DNA of 64,000 nucleotides from Globodera rostochiensis (GCA_018350325.1 JAEVLN010000030.1:62001-126000), one strand, 5' to 3'. Positions 36,301 through 47,200 are shown, numbered from the stretch's first letter. The notes: generated by a model not told the origin, from the letters alone. A program made the numbers and translations.

Positions 36301-39021
36301 TAATCTCTAGGAGGTTTTAATTTGTTTCGGGTCCACCGGGATTGAACCCGGACTTCGACATTAAAATCGGGCCAGGACCCGTAAGATCCCGTAGTCTTAT
36401 TTATTAAATGGTTACCCGATGCGCCTCAGACATTTGCGGCTTAAACATTTGCGGTCCCAGCCAAATCGGACCATGCGGCCCGATATTTTGCCAATTTTAC
36501 AATATATTTAAATAATAAAATCAGCTAATCAATTTACGCATTCTTGGCCTGCTCGAGGCCTAACAAGAGCTTTGCACTCAAGTCTTTGAAAAACCTAGGG
36601 GGGACCCTTTTGGTCAAAATCAGGCAATTTTTTTTATCTAAAAATCGTCTAAACTATACGATTGTCTATAGAAAATAAAACTTGAGAATTACTGGCCGCC
36701 GCAGTCGAGTGAGTGTGGGTACTTTGGCCAGCATTTTTGAATATAATGTAATAGGGTTGTCACCCCGATCCCGTCCCCGACCCCGACCCCGCAAATTTAG
36801 GCCTTTTTTCGGGGTTTTCCCCGACCCCGACACTTCTGACCCCGAAAAACCCCGACCCCGAACCCCATCCCCGACTCGGGGTCGGTTTTAGCATACACAC
36901 CTAAAGATGGCATCATCGAGTGACAAAATTTATTTTTCCGAGGGGTTGGCTGTGGTCTTGCGTACTTTTGACAAAAAAAATTTTGGTTGCAAATCCCTTA
37001 ACAAATTAGTCGAAAATTCTAAAATTTTCTCGGCGGCGCCTATAACCACCCACCTTCCTCAGAAGTGAATAAAAATTCTCAAAAAACATTTTTGACAAAT
37101 TAAAAATTATTTTCAAAATTTGAATTTTCTGGGATAATGTCAATAAATTTCGGAAATTATTCAAAAAAAAACAAAAATTTGACCTCTAAAATTTGAAGAA
37201 AAATTTTAAAACCCCGCAACCTCGACCCCGACCGATTTGGGTAACCCCGACCCCGACCCCGACAGTCCCGCCCCCGAAAAACCCCGACCCCGCACTCAAC
37301 CCCGCACGCGGGGTGACAACCCTATAATGTAACATTGGCGAAGGTCGCAATTGTCTTGTTTTGGCTGGGGCCGCAAATGTCGGGACACGTATTATATAAC
37401 AATAAATAGTTTTTTTATAATTCAAGAGAAAAGTAAATGAATACACTTTTAGGGTAGCCGGCGGCTGGAATTGAACGGAAGCAACACAAAGGCCGAAATT
37501 TCAAAAGGTAAACATCCATCGATCACCGGCGGGTCCGGTCTGTTCGGCGCGGCCGGTTTGGCGCGGTTTTTTCGGCGCCGTCCCGTTTTGGCGCGCGCCA
37601 GTTCGGCGCGACCAGTACGGCGTCGCTGTTTCGGTGTCGCTGTTTGGACATTTTGGCGCCGACAAATTTTAATAATAAAATTGTTTTTATTCAAAATCAC
37701 TTCAATTCTATTTCCTAATCTTTTTTGCGTGCACCCAAGACTTAATTAATTTTTGCTGACTGCGTCTGACCAAATGCTTCTCCTCATAAAATTTCGGTTG
37801 ATTTCGAAAAGAATTAATTTCTAAAATTATTCGAATTTGGTTCCGTTTTCTGAAATTGGGTTGGAGTGGAGTCAGATTCGGATATACGACGCAGAAAACT
37901 TTTAAAATATCTTTTAAACTTTTTTCAAAAAAAAATTTTAGATGTGGGGGGATTTGTTCTACCAAATGTTTGAATTCGGGTTCGGAGTTTGAAATTAGCT
38001 AAATCCAAGCTGCGATTCGTATTTTACGCATACTTTTAGCTAGAAAACATCCACTTAAATTTAAAAAATTTCCGTTAGGCCCCAATTATTTAATGATTGT
38101 CGATTATTATCCGTTAATAAAACAGCTTTAAGCCTAGACCTAAGCTTAGGCCTAAGCTAGCTTAGGTTTAGGCCTAAGCCTAAGCCTAAGCTCATTTAGG
38201 CTTTTGAATTAAAAAGTGCAAAACGGCGCCAAGATGTCCAAATTACCAGCGGCGCCGAACCGGCTGCGCCGAACTGACCCCGACCGATCACCGGTATATG
38301 GGATGCCCTGGTAGCTCAGTTGGAAGAGCTGCCCACGAATTGGGTGGAGGTCTTGGGTTCTAATCCCACCCGGGGTTACCATTTTGCCTATTCGTTACTA
38401 CATATATGGAGTGTAATTATATGAACATGCATATTTTTTTCCTGGACTGGGAACGGCCTGTAACGCACGAAAAACGTGTTTTTAGCTTGGTTTGAAGCTT
38501 CTACGCACTTCCATGTGCATATTTTTGCATATTTCGCGATTTATGTGCATATTTTGGCATTTTTCAATATTTTTCCATATTTCGCCATTTTTCAAAAATT
38601 TCTTAACAAAAATGCAATAAAAACGGAAAATACACCCCTAAAAAATTGACTTTTTCGCGACAAAAATCCTGCCACCAAAAAATGAAAATTTTTAAAATTC
38701 TGCTTATTTTCAATTTTGTGAAATGCCTTTAATTTACATATAAAAATTTTTTATTTCTCTTATTACTTCAATTAGGAAAAATTGCCCATTTTTTGCTATA
38801 TTTGAATAATTTGAAGAATTTTGAGGAAATTTTATATTGAATTTGGAAAAATTTATGTGTATATTTTTTCATTTTCATATTTTGCAATTTTTGGTGCATA
38901 TTTTATGCGCATATTTCAATGTGCATATAATTACACACCCTATTTATATATTACAGTCTTTTTGATGCTTCTCGTAATGCGTTTGGCTGTGAGACGCATT
39001 TTGGCGGAGATGGCGGACTAA
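24381..39021 (+). CDS. Gene B: secreted repeat protein with four cysteine modules
   Basis: Reconstructed exons, all in phase: 24381-24488 (donor GTAAAC), optional 25939-26205, 27840-28301, 28476-28505, 28769-28789, 28833-28985, 29780-29965, 30110-30259, 33869-33898, 33937-34080, 37453-37507, 38957-39021. The product is 467 aa, or 556 with the optional exon. Order: signal peptide MLGWWRLLLLYGIAINLG; NGSN(A/T)SD repeats; GRQKR furin-like site (28014-28025); cysteine module 1 (CSCGWGNC...CC...CC); module 2 (CPMCGWEVC...CCAYKNLADC); module 3 (CPDCQWKM...CCDQSRLHHC); module 4 (CHCGWGSC...CC...CC); and a short hydrophobic C-terminus VFLMLLVMRLAV with basic residues after it. Exon-for-exon homology with gene C validates the model. 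The splice sites around the repeats are least certain because a hAT-like element interrupts exon 1; the locus might be a damaged allele. Confidence 0.7.
24513..25903. mobile_element. hAT-like element inserted in gene B repeat-coding exon (1391 bp)
   Basis: The ends are inverted (CAGGGTTGCAACGGAT and ATCCGTTACAACCCTG). The flanking 8-mers are GTTCGGAC (24505-24512) and GTTCAGAC (25904-25911), a target duplication with one change. The NGSN repeat frame is continuous across the site if the element and one duplication copy are disregarded, so it entered coding sequence. The interior has CATATTTTGGCATATTTT repeats and ATCCGAAATCCG tandem words, and no transposase. Confidence 0.8.
26635..26890 (+). 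repeat. tRNA-derived SINE copy in gene B intron
   Basis: It has a B-box-like GGGTTCAAACCC at about 26673 with a weak A-box upstream (GATTGGTGGTTT), followed by the body and hairpin CGGCGCCTGTCGGCACCGCCG at 26852-26875. It lies between the optional repeat exon and the exon at 27840. Confidence 0.5.
27475..27785 (+). repeat. 5'-truncated SINE copy before gene B exon 27840
   Basis: It begins at the B-box (ATTCGAACCC) and continues AGTGCGCTCATTTTTTAAAC, then the common body, the hairpin at 27655-27679 and the GGGCCACTGAAGCGAAAAAT tail. Sequence immediately before the exon (TTTTGGTTTTCGATTTCGAAG) matches the reverse complement of the TCGAAATCGAAAACC element near 34280, so the exon's acceptor lies in transposon-derived DNA. 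Confidence 0.55.
29224..29662. mobile_element. hAT-like MITE with internal minisatellite (439 bp)
   Basis: The termini TAGAGATCGGA and TCCGATCTCTA are inverted, with a perfect 8-bp duplication GTTTGCAC at 29216-29223 and 29663-29670. The interior is dominated by a tandem minisatellite (29243-29560) built from ACGGGCAAGGGCTACGGACA and AGGGTTACCGACCTAC. The long reading frame over it is a by-product of the repeat. It lies in the gene B intron between exons 28833-28985 and 29780-29965. A related unit occurs near 48815-48960. Confidence 0.8.
30512..30733. repeat. GTACCGA-rich repeat
   Basis: Dense inverted and direct copies of TTTTCGGTACTTTCCGAAAAG-like words recur at 45600-45665 and 46535-46665. 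At both 30.7 kb and 45.7 kb the repeat is followed by the same ATCACGTGGCTCA tRNA-like head, so they belong to one composite family. Confidence 0.5.
30765..31738. mobile_element. Foldback DNA element with ~330-bp inverted repeats (974 bp)
   Basis: The left part starting CGAGGGGAACATCCCTTACT is repeated inverted at the right end over more than 300 bp, and the core is itself palindromic. Comparison with the uninterrupted SINE copy at 45704-45790 (GGCTCATTGGTTAAAC) shows the insertion point in the A-box-like segment, with TCA on both sides (30762-30764 and 31739-31741), implying a 3-bp target duplication. No ORF is present. Three-base duplications fit PIF/Harbinger- or CACTA-type elements, but the TIR does not identify either. 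Confidence 0.65.
31970..33770. repeat. Repeat-dense part of a gene B intron
   Basis: Two GGTAAA/TTACCG-rich blocks (31975-32150 and 33620-33750) flank SINE and hairpin-repeat copies. The outer ends resemble TAGTGTTCGGCA and the degenerate TTTGCCTAAACTA, as in the complete small element at 50190-50406, so this may be one hAT-like element carrying nested insertions. A GGGACCGGGA-rich repeat lies at 32260-32335 and 33046-33170. No gene is seen. Confidence 0.45.
32580..32985 (-). repeat. tRNA-derived SINE copies, minus orientation
   Basis: The reverse strand reads TGGTCTAGTGGTT (A-box-like) and GGATTCGAACCC (B-box) between about 32970 and 32900, then a body with the hairpin at 32720-32744. A second hairpin at 32592-32617 belongs to an adjacent partial copy. 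Confidence 0.6.
34226..34846. mobile_element. hAT-like MITE, same family as 19828-20376
   Basis: The left end CTGGGCTGTGTCGAAA and right end CAAGACAGCCCTG match the termini of the element in gene A. The flanking 8-mers GTTCAGAT and GTTCGAAC agree only partly, so the duplication has decayed or one border is rearranged. The interior carries a minus-oriented SINE with the hairpin at 34457-34480. Confidence 0.5.
34855..35345 (+). repeat. Composite dispersed repeat, copy 2
   Basis: High-identity counterpart of 20385-21120, but with the middle part shortened. It again follows directly on a TCGAAA-type hAT-like element and GTTCGAAC, so the pair of elements appears to have been duplicated as a unit or shares a strong insertion site. 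Confidence 0.5.
35346..37452. other. Gene B intron, no exon seen
   Basis: It contains a hairpin-repeat copy at 35499-35520, GATCCGGTCC-rich sequence at 36110-36245, and two CCCCGACCCCGA-rich blocks (36765-36890 and 37205-37320) that are mutual inverted relatives and similar to 26500-26625. Nothing coding is recognised. Confidence 0.45.
37519..38300. mobile_element. GC-rich-ended TIR element in gene B intron
   Basis: The ends are rich in GGCGC (left GTTCGGCGCGGCCGG; right GGCTGCGCCGAACTGAC) and inverted relative to each other, and the flanks share GATCACCGG (37519-37528 and 38284-38293). A relative consisting mainly of the GGCGCCGAACTGGCC minisatellite lies at 39515-39700. A telomere-like GCCTAA patch occurs inside. 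Confidence 0.5.
38129..38203. repeat. Interstitial telomere-like GCCTAA/TTAGGC patch
   Basis: A run of GCCTAA and TTAGGC words, some fused head to head (TTAGGCCTAAGC). TTAGGC is the canonical nematode telomere unit. The patch is degenerate and short, and lies inside the TIR element described above. Confidence 0.6.
38305..38381 (+). repeat. tRNA-like SINE head
   Basis: It folds as a cloverleaf: acceptor GCCCTGG with CCGGGGT (two wobble pairs), D-arm around TAGCTCAGTTGG, a loop ACGAATT giving anticodon GAA with C instead of T at position 33, and T-arm TTGGGTTCTAATCCCA. Part of the 3' half plus its downstream ATTTTGCC recurs in reverse at 45561-45592, so this is a dispersed tRNA-derived repeat and not a single-copy tRNA gene. 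Confidence 0.55.
38409..38940. mobile_element. TIR element with CATATTTT repeats before gene B last exon
   Basis: The left end GAGTGTAATTATATGAACAT and right end GTGCATATAATTACACACCC are near-perfect inverted repeats. The interior is full of GCATATTTTGGCATTTTT words, also seen at 24980-25610 and 47000-47780. The target duplication is unclear. The last exon of gene B starts 16 bp beyond the element. Confidence 0.5.
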
Positions 39022-41032
39022 TTGAAAGATGATGGACGTTTCATGATAATGTGTCGGCGATTTGCCTGACAAATTCTAAATTGCAAGTATTTCATTTAAA
39101 ATCTTTGTCATTGATAAATATATGTTTTTAAAAACGCAAAAAAAACATTTGAAAAAAGTGTAAGTGAGCATCTATGGATAAACAAATATTTAAAAATTGT
39201 TTCAATTTTTTCTTTGTAAAATTAGTAAGACGAATTTTTTTTTAACAAATTCATTAAATCTTCAAAATTTTGGGCCAACTTTCCTAACAAATTCTATCAA
39301 AAAAGTCAAACGGCGGCGCCTATCGGCACCGCCGACCTCCCACTCCCTTAAAAAAAAAAAAAAATCAAAATTTGAATTTTTGAAAACTTCGAAAGCCGGC
39401 CAAATGGAATTTTTTTTTACAAAACTTAATTTAAGTCTTGGATGCATGCAAAAACATTAGGAACTAGAATGGAAGTGAATATTTTATTTAAAAACAATTT
39501 TTATTATTAAAATTGACGGCGCCAAAATGTCCAAATTACCAGCGGCGCCGAACTGGCGGCGCCGAACTGGCCGCGCCGAACTGGCCGGCGCCAAAACGAG
39601 ACGGCGCCAAAATGGGACGACGCCGAAAAAACCGCGCCGAACTGACCGCGCCGAACTGGCCGCGCCGAACCGGCTGCGCCGAACTGACCGGATCCGCTGC
39701 CGGACATCCTCCACTCTTGCGTAAACCAATTTGGTTTGAAATTTTTCCGAAATTCCGAGGCAAAACGAACGGTACCATTTTTAGGTTCGCGTAAAGCGAT
39801 TCGCGACAAAGTGGCCAGTAGGGTAATAGCGAGTTGGTAGGTAGCGAGTCGGGGTTTGTCCAATGGGGCCAACAAACCACAGGTTACTCTAATTTCTAAT
39901 TTAAATTTTGGTTGCAAATCTCCTAAAAAATTTTTGTAAAAACCGGGACCGGGATCGTGAAAGCCAGGATCGGGACCAGCATATTGAACCGGGATCGGGA
40001 TTAGACTTTTCAAAAACCGAGATCGGGATCAACCGGGATTGGCAATAGGATTTTTTTCTTGTAATTGTCAATAATTTAAAAAATTTATTATTCAAAAATA
40101 TCTTCCTCATTGTCATCAACTTCAAGTGCATCGCATCAATTTTTTTTTTGAGAATTCTACCTTCAATTCTGCTGGGGAGTAAGGTTGCTCGAGACTTGAG
40201 AACAAGAAATGAGCCCGAGACTCGAGATCAAAATCGAGACCCAAAAAAACCAAGTAATTTCTCGGTTCGAGCGAGACCCGATACCGAGAATTTTTTGATT
40301 TTTTTTTTGCAATTCATTAAAAAAATTGATTTGAACTCCACAAATTTTCAATAAATAATTTACGTCGGTAAATTTTTTTTTAGAATTTTAAATATTTTGT
40401 TAAGAATTGCTAAAATTGCACAAAATTTTGCCGATTATAATCACAAGTTTTTTTAAACTCTGGGGGTGGGGGGGGGGGGTCGGCTGTGGACGATAAGCGC
40501 CACCGAGAAAATTTTGAATTTTTGATTGTTAAGAACAAAAATTCAAAAAGATGCGATGAATTAATTCAAAGGGCATTTTAATTAAAAAATATTTGAAAAT
40601 TTTTTAAAAATGTCCTTTTATGGGTGAGCGCATGTGACTAGTTTAGTTCCGTACTCTAATTACATTAGAAAGGGCATTCGAGGACTTGTTGCAAGAATCA
40701 CATAAACAAAAGCTTTCATTTTTATAAATATTTTAAATTTAAAATCAAATAATCACTAGGATTTATTAAGAATCCTTTTTCACTGACAAAATCACCGGGG
40801 CTCCGACCCCCATCCACCCCCCCCCGTTAAGGCAGAATTGGCAAAAAAACCCCATTATTCCTGACCCATTTTCATAACATGTAAAATACCAAAATTTAGA
40901 AAAATTCGTTAGCTTAAATTTCTAAAATTTTTCCGTTCCCGCTGGATTCCCGTGAATCAACGGGATTTCTACGTCGATTTGGGAGACCGTTGATCACGGA
41001 TTTTTTATCTTCTCTCGTTTTTATAACATAGA
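39022..41032. other. Intergenic region between genes B and C
   Basis: No gene is seen. It holds a hairpin-repeat copy at 39311-39336, a GGCGCCGAACTGGCC minisatellite (39515-39700), a GGGATCGGGA-rich patch (39945-40045), a CGAGAC-rich patch (40180-40290) and a diverged hairpin copy at 40480-40505. Confidence 0.5.
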
Positions 41033-41251
41033 AATTTATAACGAAATAATTTATTCAAAACGCCAATTTCTCTCACAATGAATCAGCCAATCATACGCCG
41101 ATTCGTATGGAATGGAAGTGGTGGAGTGAATTATAATATTATTCGTCCATTCCCTATTTTTATTCGTTCATCTAACACAAAATTTATTTTCGTCCGTTCT
41201 AATCATTTTTTTTCACGTCCTTTTCAGGTAATTTACTGAAAACATTTAAAA
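41033..41251 (+). promoter_or_regulatory. Conserved promoter/5'UTR block of gene C
   Basis: Nearly identical to 17897-18113 upstream of gene A. The splice-leader-type acceptor is at 41227 and the 24-nt leader is the same. Identity continues through about 170 bp of exon 1. Confidence 0.65.
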
Positions 41252-44200
41252 ATGCTTGGCTGGTGGCGCCTGCTCTTGCTGTACGGTATTGCCATTAATC
41301 TGGGCATTGACGAGTCTGTTTCCACGTCTTTGGACGTGAACGGCTCCAAAGCTTCGGACGAGAAAAGCTCCAAGGGCGTGAACGGCTCCAAAGCTTCTGA
41401 GAAGAATGGCTCCACGGCTTTGCACGTAAATGGCTATTTATTTGTTTAGAATTTTGTTTTGGTAATTTATTATTTCATTATGGGGGAAAAATTAGGAACA
41501 ATATTGACGAGGTGGTAAAATAAAAAAATAAACACTTTCCAATTTTTGATTAGCAGATTAAGTCTTCGGGCGGAAATGGCCTCAATGCTTCGGAAGGAAA
41601 CGGCCCCAATGCTTCGGACCGAAACGGCCCCAATGCTTCGGACCGAAACGGCTCCAATACTTTGGACAAGAACGGCTCCAAGGCTTCGGACTTGAACATC
41701 TTCACTGCTTCGGACGGAAACGGCTCCAATGCTTCGGACGGAAATGGCCTCAATGCTTCGGACGGAAACGGCCCCAATGCTTCGGACGGAAATGGCCCCA
41801 ATGCTTCGGGCGGAAATGGCCTCAATGCCTCGAGCAGAAAAGGCCTCAATGCTTCGGACGGAAACGGCCCCAATGCTTCGGACCGAAACGGCCCCAATGC
41901 TTCGGGCGGAAATGGCCTCAATGCTTCGGGCGGAAATGGCCGCAATGCTTCGGGCGGAAATGGCCTCAATGCTTCGGACGGAAACGGTCCCAATGCTTCG
42001 GGCGGAAATGGCCTCAATGCTTCGGGCGGAAATGGCCTCAATGCCTCAAGCAGAAAAGGCCTCAATGCTTCGGACGAAAACGGCCCCAATGCTTCGGACC
42101 GAAACGGCCCCAATGCTTCGGGCGGAAATGGCCTCAATGCTTCGAGCGGCAATGGCCTCAATGCTTCGGACGAAGACGGCCCCAATGCTTCGGACGTAAA
42201 TGGAAATGACGGAAACGGCCCCAATGCTTCGGAGAGAAACGGCCCCAATGCTTCGGACGGAAACGGCCCCAATGCTTCGGACGGAAATGACCCCAATGCT
42301 TCGGATGGAAACGGCCCCAATGCTTCGGACGTAAATGGAAATGACGGAAACGGCCCCAATGCTTCGGGCGGAAATGGCCCCAATGCTTCGGACGGAAACG
42401 GCCCCAATGCTTCGAGCAGAAATGGCCCCAATGCTTCGGACGGAAACGGCCCCAATGCTTCGGACGTGAAGGACACTACTGCTTTGGGTGTCATCGGCTT
42501 CAATGCTGTAAACAAGATCAGTCTCGTCAATGTGCGACAAAAGCGTGAACCTATCACGCTATCGCTTCTAACGACCACTTTTGTGACTGCGCTTGTTACT
42601 TCTGCTGGTACTTCGGCGGGTCAAAAGCTCGTAGGCGCGATAGCTGGCAATGGAGGAGTTGAAACCGGACCGAGGGAGGTATTTGCGAGTTCGACTAGGT
42701 CCTGCGACGAGCAATGCAAATGTAATTGGGGCAACTGCGTACCAAAAACAGGGAATCCAGGTGCTGCTTGTTGTACAGCAGGCTACGAATGGACGTGTTG
42801 CGAGGCAAGCAAAATAGAAATTGCATGTTTCAAGAATTTCCTTCCAATTAGTTCTCATTTTTATTTTAATTCTTTTAGTATAAGCAGCTGATTAAAGACA
42901 TAACTTCAACGGTATGATTTTTTAATAGATGTAATCACGATTAATATACACTAAAATGTTTAAAAATAACTTAAACTACACTGGAGGGGGGGAAAATACA
43001 TATCAATGTTTCCGGGACCGGACAGTTTGAGCCGTTTTCTTGGCCGTTTTGCCGCGGCCGTGTTGGTGTCTCTAGTAATTTGGACAGTTGGCGTTGAGAT
43101 CTTGATGAAAAATTTCGTTTTTTTCAAAATTGTTTTGCTCATCATTTTCTTGCATTTAGCCAGTGTGAGTAAAAACATTTTGGAGGAGTCCATCGGAAAT
43201 TTTTTTTTAAATTTTTGTATGAAATTGCATCCCAAAAATGAATAAAAACTCATTACAAGCTTGGGCTCATATTATTCATTTCCGAGCACGTACTTTGAAA
43301 GTATGTTTTAAGTTTTAAAGTACAGGGGTCAGTTTTCAAGGACCGTACTTGGCATCCAAGTACATCTGGGAGCCCTAGATTTCAAATCTATGTACGATAA
43401 AAGTACAAAAAAACAAATAGCTGGGGAGCCAAACTGGCCGCGCCAAAACGGCTGGCACCAAAACGGCTCCGTCAAACTGTTCCCAAAATTCCAAAATTTG
43501 TTCAAATAATGCTAAATATGCATATCAAACTCGACAAAATTCAAACCAACATACAAAGGCTATTTTTTGCCGTATTCTTCTAAACATTTAAGCCAGCCCT
43601 AATAATTCCAAATTAATCATGAGCTTTCCGAGAACAAGGGGGAGTTAGACGTTGTACATTTCATCACCATTTTTTGATCACATCCTTTTGAAATGCCCAG
43701 AATATTTTTTAAAAGCTTTTTAGGAATGGAAGGAGTCCGGCTGTGCCGATATGCGCCGCCGGGGAAATTTTTGAATTTTTGATGGCAATTTGTTAAGGAA
43801 AATGGTCCAAAAATTACAAAAGTTGCAAAACAAAAAAAATCCTTTTGAATGACATGAGATGACAAACTGCTGTTTGGAAGTAAAAATCTTGTTTCTGAAT
43901 GAAACTGTTTAACAAAAAATATCGAAAATATTTTTTTATCTCTGATCATTATCTTTCATTTTAGAGCGTGGTTTCTACTGGACAAGTTGAATTTCAATAT
44001 TTTAATTAAATTATGTTAATATTAAGTTGACATGTTTTAAAAGCCCACCTTTATGTTTGGCTTCATCATGCAAAGGCGATAAAAAGTTCTACCATTTTGC
44101 AAAGGAAAAAGACGAGACTTTGAAAATTGAAGAAACTATTTATGAACCCGACTCTTGCAAACAAGTAAATTGATTTCAATAATTTTTTAATGACATTGTT

Positions 44201-47200
44201 ATGTTAAATTAAAATGATGGATCATTTAACGAATGCACTTGAGAATAAAATTGGAATTTTAGCCACATGCGTCAATTCGAGGAGATTTTTTTATTTATGA
44301 CCATGCGGACCCTAACAATGTCAAGGTATAATAGAGGTAAAATATTTTCAAAGGTAATTTCGGCTTATTAAAGGCTATCATTCGACCTGCCTTTATGCTC
44401 GAGAACTTCGATGAATGCCCCAAATGCGGCTGGGAAGTATGCATTACAAAACTGGATAGTCTTATTTGCACGTGCTGCGACCATTCTAGACTTGGAGAAT
44501 GCCGCTGGGTACATTAAGTTTCAGATAGAAAATTATTTTTTTGTAAATGAATTGCAATTTTTTTATGAAGGGCTGGACGGAGACTTGCCTTTACGAACCG
44601 AACATCCTAAGCCAACGAAATATTGCCTGCCACAACTGTGAATGGAAAATGCGCCATTCGAAGGACAGATTTACATGTTGCGACCACGAAACGCTTAAAA
44701 ACTGTTCGGCGGTAATTACTTTTCCGGACATTTTGCTGAAACATCCGAATTTATTCGGTTTTTTACAAAAACGTTTTAGCGTTCTATCAATGTTTTAAAC
44801 ATTTTTGAATATTTGGCTATTTTAACTAGTGATGCACGAGAGTCTCGAGTAACGCGACTCAAGAAAATTCTCGAGTTTTGTGTCTCGAGCTCGAGTATTT
44901 AGTCTCGAAAACGAGACTTTTTTATAGAGTAGGACGGGACCGGGATTTTTGGGGTTTGGGTTTTTTAAAGATGCTTAGAATTATTTTTCAAAGGCACTTA
45001 TTTTTATTAATCGGGACCGGGATTGACCTTGCAACCAAAATTTTAAAAATACGGTATTTTTTGAAGTTTTTTGGGATGGGGGGGGGGGGGGGGTCCGGCG
45101 GTGCCAATAGGCGCCCGGGAAATTTTTGAGGGTTTTAACAATGTTTCTTAAGAAAAATTGCTTCACAAGTAACTATCAAAAGTGCCCTCCCTCTGGTTTT
45201 GTGATTTTGTCCAACTGAAAAATAAAAGAAACTTGTGAATTGTCATCTAAAATATTTTTTTAATGAAAAATTTTAAGAATTTTTTACACTAGAGATGGTC
45301 GGGACCGGGATTTTTGGAAAAATCGGGACGGGGATTGACCGAGACCGCGAAAGCCGGGATCGGGACTAGCATTTTGAACGGGATCGCGATCGGCAGTAAC
45401 CGAAATTAAATGAAATGAAAAAATTGTCATCTAAAATACTTTTTAAAAAGCCGAAAAAATTTAAAAGAAGTTTTAGAATTATTTGTACCACCATAAATGT
45501 TCAAAATTCATTTACACTGTCAAGAATATGAACCCCATCCCTACCTACACTTAAGTAAAAAATAGGCAAAATGGTAACCCCGGGTGGGAGTCGCCGAAAC
45601 TTTTTGAGAACCGAAGGTACCGACCGAACAAAATTTGAGTCCCGAAAAAAGTACCGACGGAAAAATGTGGTTATATCCGAAGTATTACAACATTCTGTGT
45701 AATATCACGTGGCTCATTGGTTAAACTCTTTGGGGAAATGTTGAGTGATGTGGGTTGCATGGGGCTCAAACCCCGACTGTGTAAATAGTAGTGCTGCACG
45801 AGAGTCTCGATATCGAGTATCGACTCGAGAAAAGTCTCGAGTTTTTTGGGTCTCGGGCTCGGGCTCGAGTCTCGCGTATTTAGTCTCGATTTTCAAGACT
45901 TTTTTACACTGGTAAAAATGGCATTTTTGGTGAAAATTCATCACAAATTCTGAGCTTAAATATTTAAAAAATGCATAATTAATATCTTTTGCACAACGTT
46001 TCCTTTAAATCTCTTGTGGCTTAGTGGTTAAATTCTTGTTTCTTATTTTCCTTAGCAGAGGTTTAATCCCCGAGTGGAACCAGGCATACATGCCTAAAAA
46101 TTGATTAAGTTAACCTAGAAATTTTTTATTTTTTGAATCAGCGAATTTACTTAACATTAAAAAATGCACAAAATAATGCTGATGTCAAAAACAAAGAAAA
46201 TAAGGAGCATTTAAATAAATAAATTTTTTGAAAAGACGGCCCCAAAAAAGTTTTTTCTGATCATTTTTTTCTCTTCCGTGACGCATTTTTGGGCCATTTT
46301 GCTTAACAAATTCCATCAAAAAATGCAAAATTTTCTCGGCGGCGCCTATTGGCACCGCCGACCCTCCCCACCCCTTCATAAGCCAAAAACTATTAATATC
46401 CTGCCGCAGAACAGGAACAGTTCGAATTGTTGATTTTATTGAGCCGAAAGCTCCCAAAACTCATTTATAAACACTTGATAAAGCCAAAATTTCCAAAATA
46501 AAAGATTTGTTAAAAATTTACACTAAAAAATTTTGGTACCGAAAACCGAAAATTACCGACAATTTTTTTCGGTAGTTTTCGATACCAGTACTTTTTCGGT
46601 ACTTTACCGATAAGTACCGACTGAACCTTTTCGAAAAGTACCGATGACTTTTGGTAACGTTACTTTTTCTTTTTTCTGGGCATATTTTTGTTCAGAGTCA
46701 TTAGAATGGAGCTGAGCTATAAGCTAAAAACAAAATTTTGTTTTTTTTGACCCGACTCTGTTTGAGTCTCTATTTTTCTTTTACAGTATAAGATTATCGT
46801 AATTTGAAGCTTTGGGTATGAAGAACAATGATTGAAGAAAAAATTTTTTGACGGATTGTCCTCTTACGGATTGTCCACTGACGGATTGTCCTTCACTGAC
46901 GGATTGGGCACTGACTGATTGTCCTCTGACGGATTATCCGGAGGCCGGACATTTCGCACAGTGGACTTCGCACACTAGTGAAAATTGCACTCAAATTTCA
47001 ATAATAGGGTGTCAAAAAAATGCACAAAAATCTTGAAATATGCGCATAAAATATGCACCAAAAATTGCAAAATATGCACATAAAATGAAAAAATATGCAC
47101 ATAAATTTTGAAAATAAGCAGATTTTAAAAACTTTCATTTTTTGGTGGCAGAAATTTCGTCACGAAAAAGTCAATTTTTAGGGGTGCATTTTTTGAAAAT

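Noticed and set aside
38305..38381. Functional tRNA-Phe gene
   Set aside because: C at position 33, wobble-rich acceptor stem, a mismatch in the T-stem and a dispersed second copy of the 3' part indicate a SINE head rather than a working tRNA.
37449..40013. Arginine/alanine-rich frames in GGCGC-rich DNA
   Set aside because: They come from the GGCGCCGAACTGGCC minisatellite and TIR ends. They are open in several frames and strands and are interrupted between copies.
41550..42578. 342-aa minus-strand frame with SEALGPFPSEALGPFP repeats
   Set aside because: Antisense shadow of the gene C minisatellite. The 24-bp period keeps several frames open, and only the + frame connects to a signal peptide, splice sites and cysteine modules conserved in gene B.
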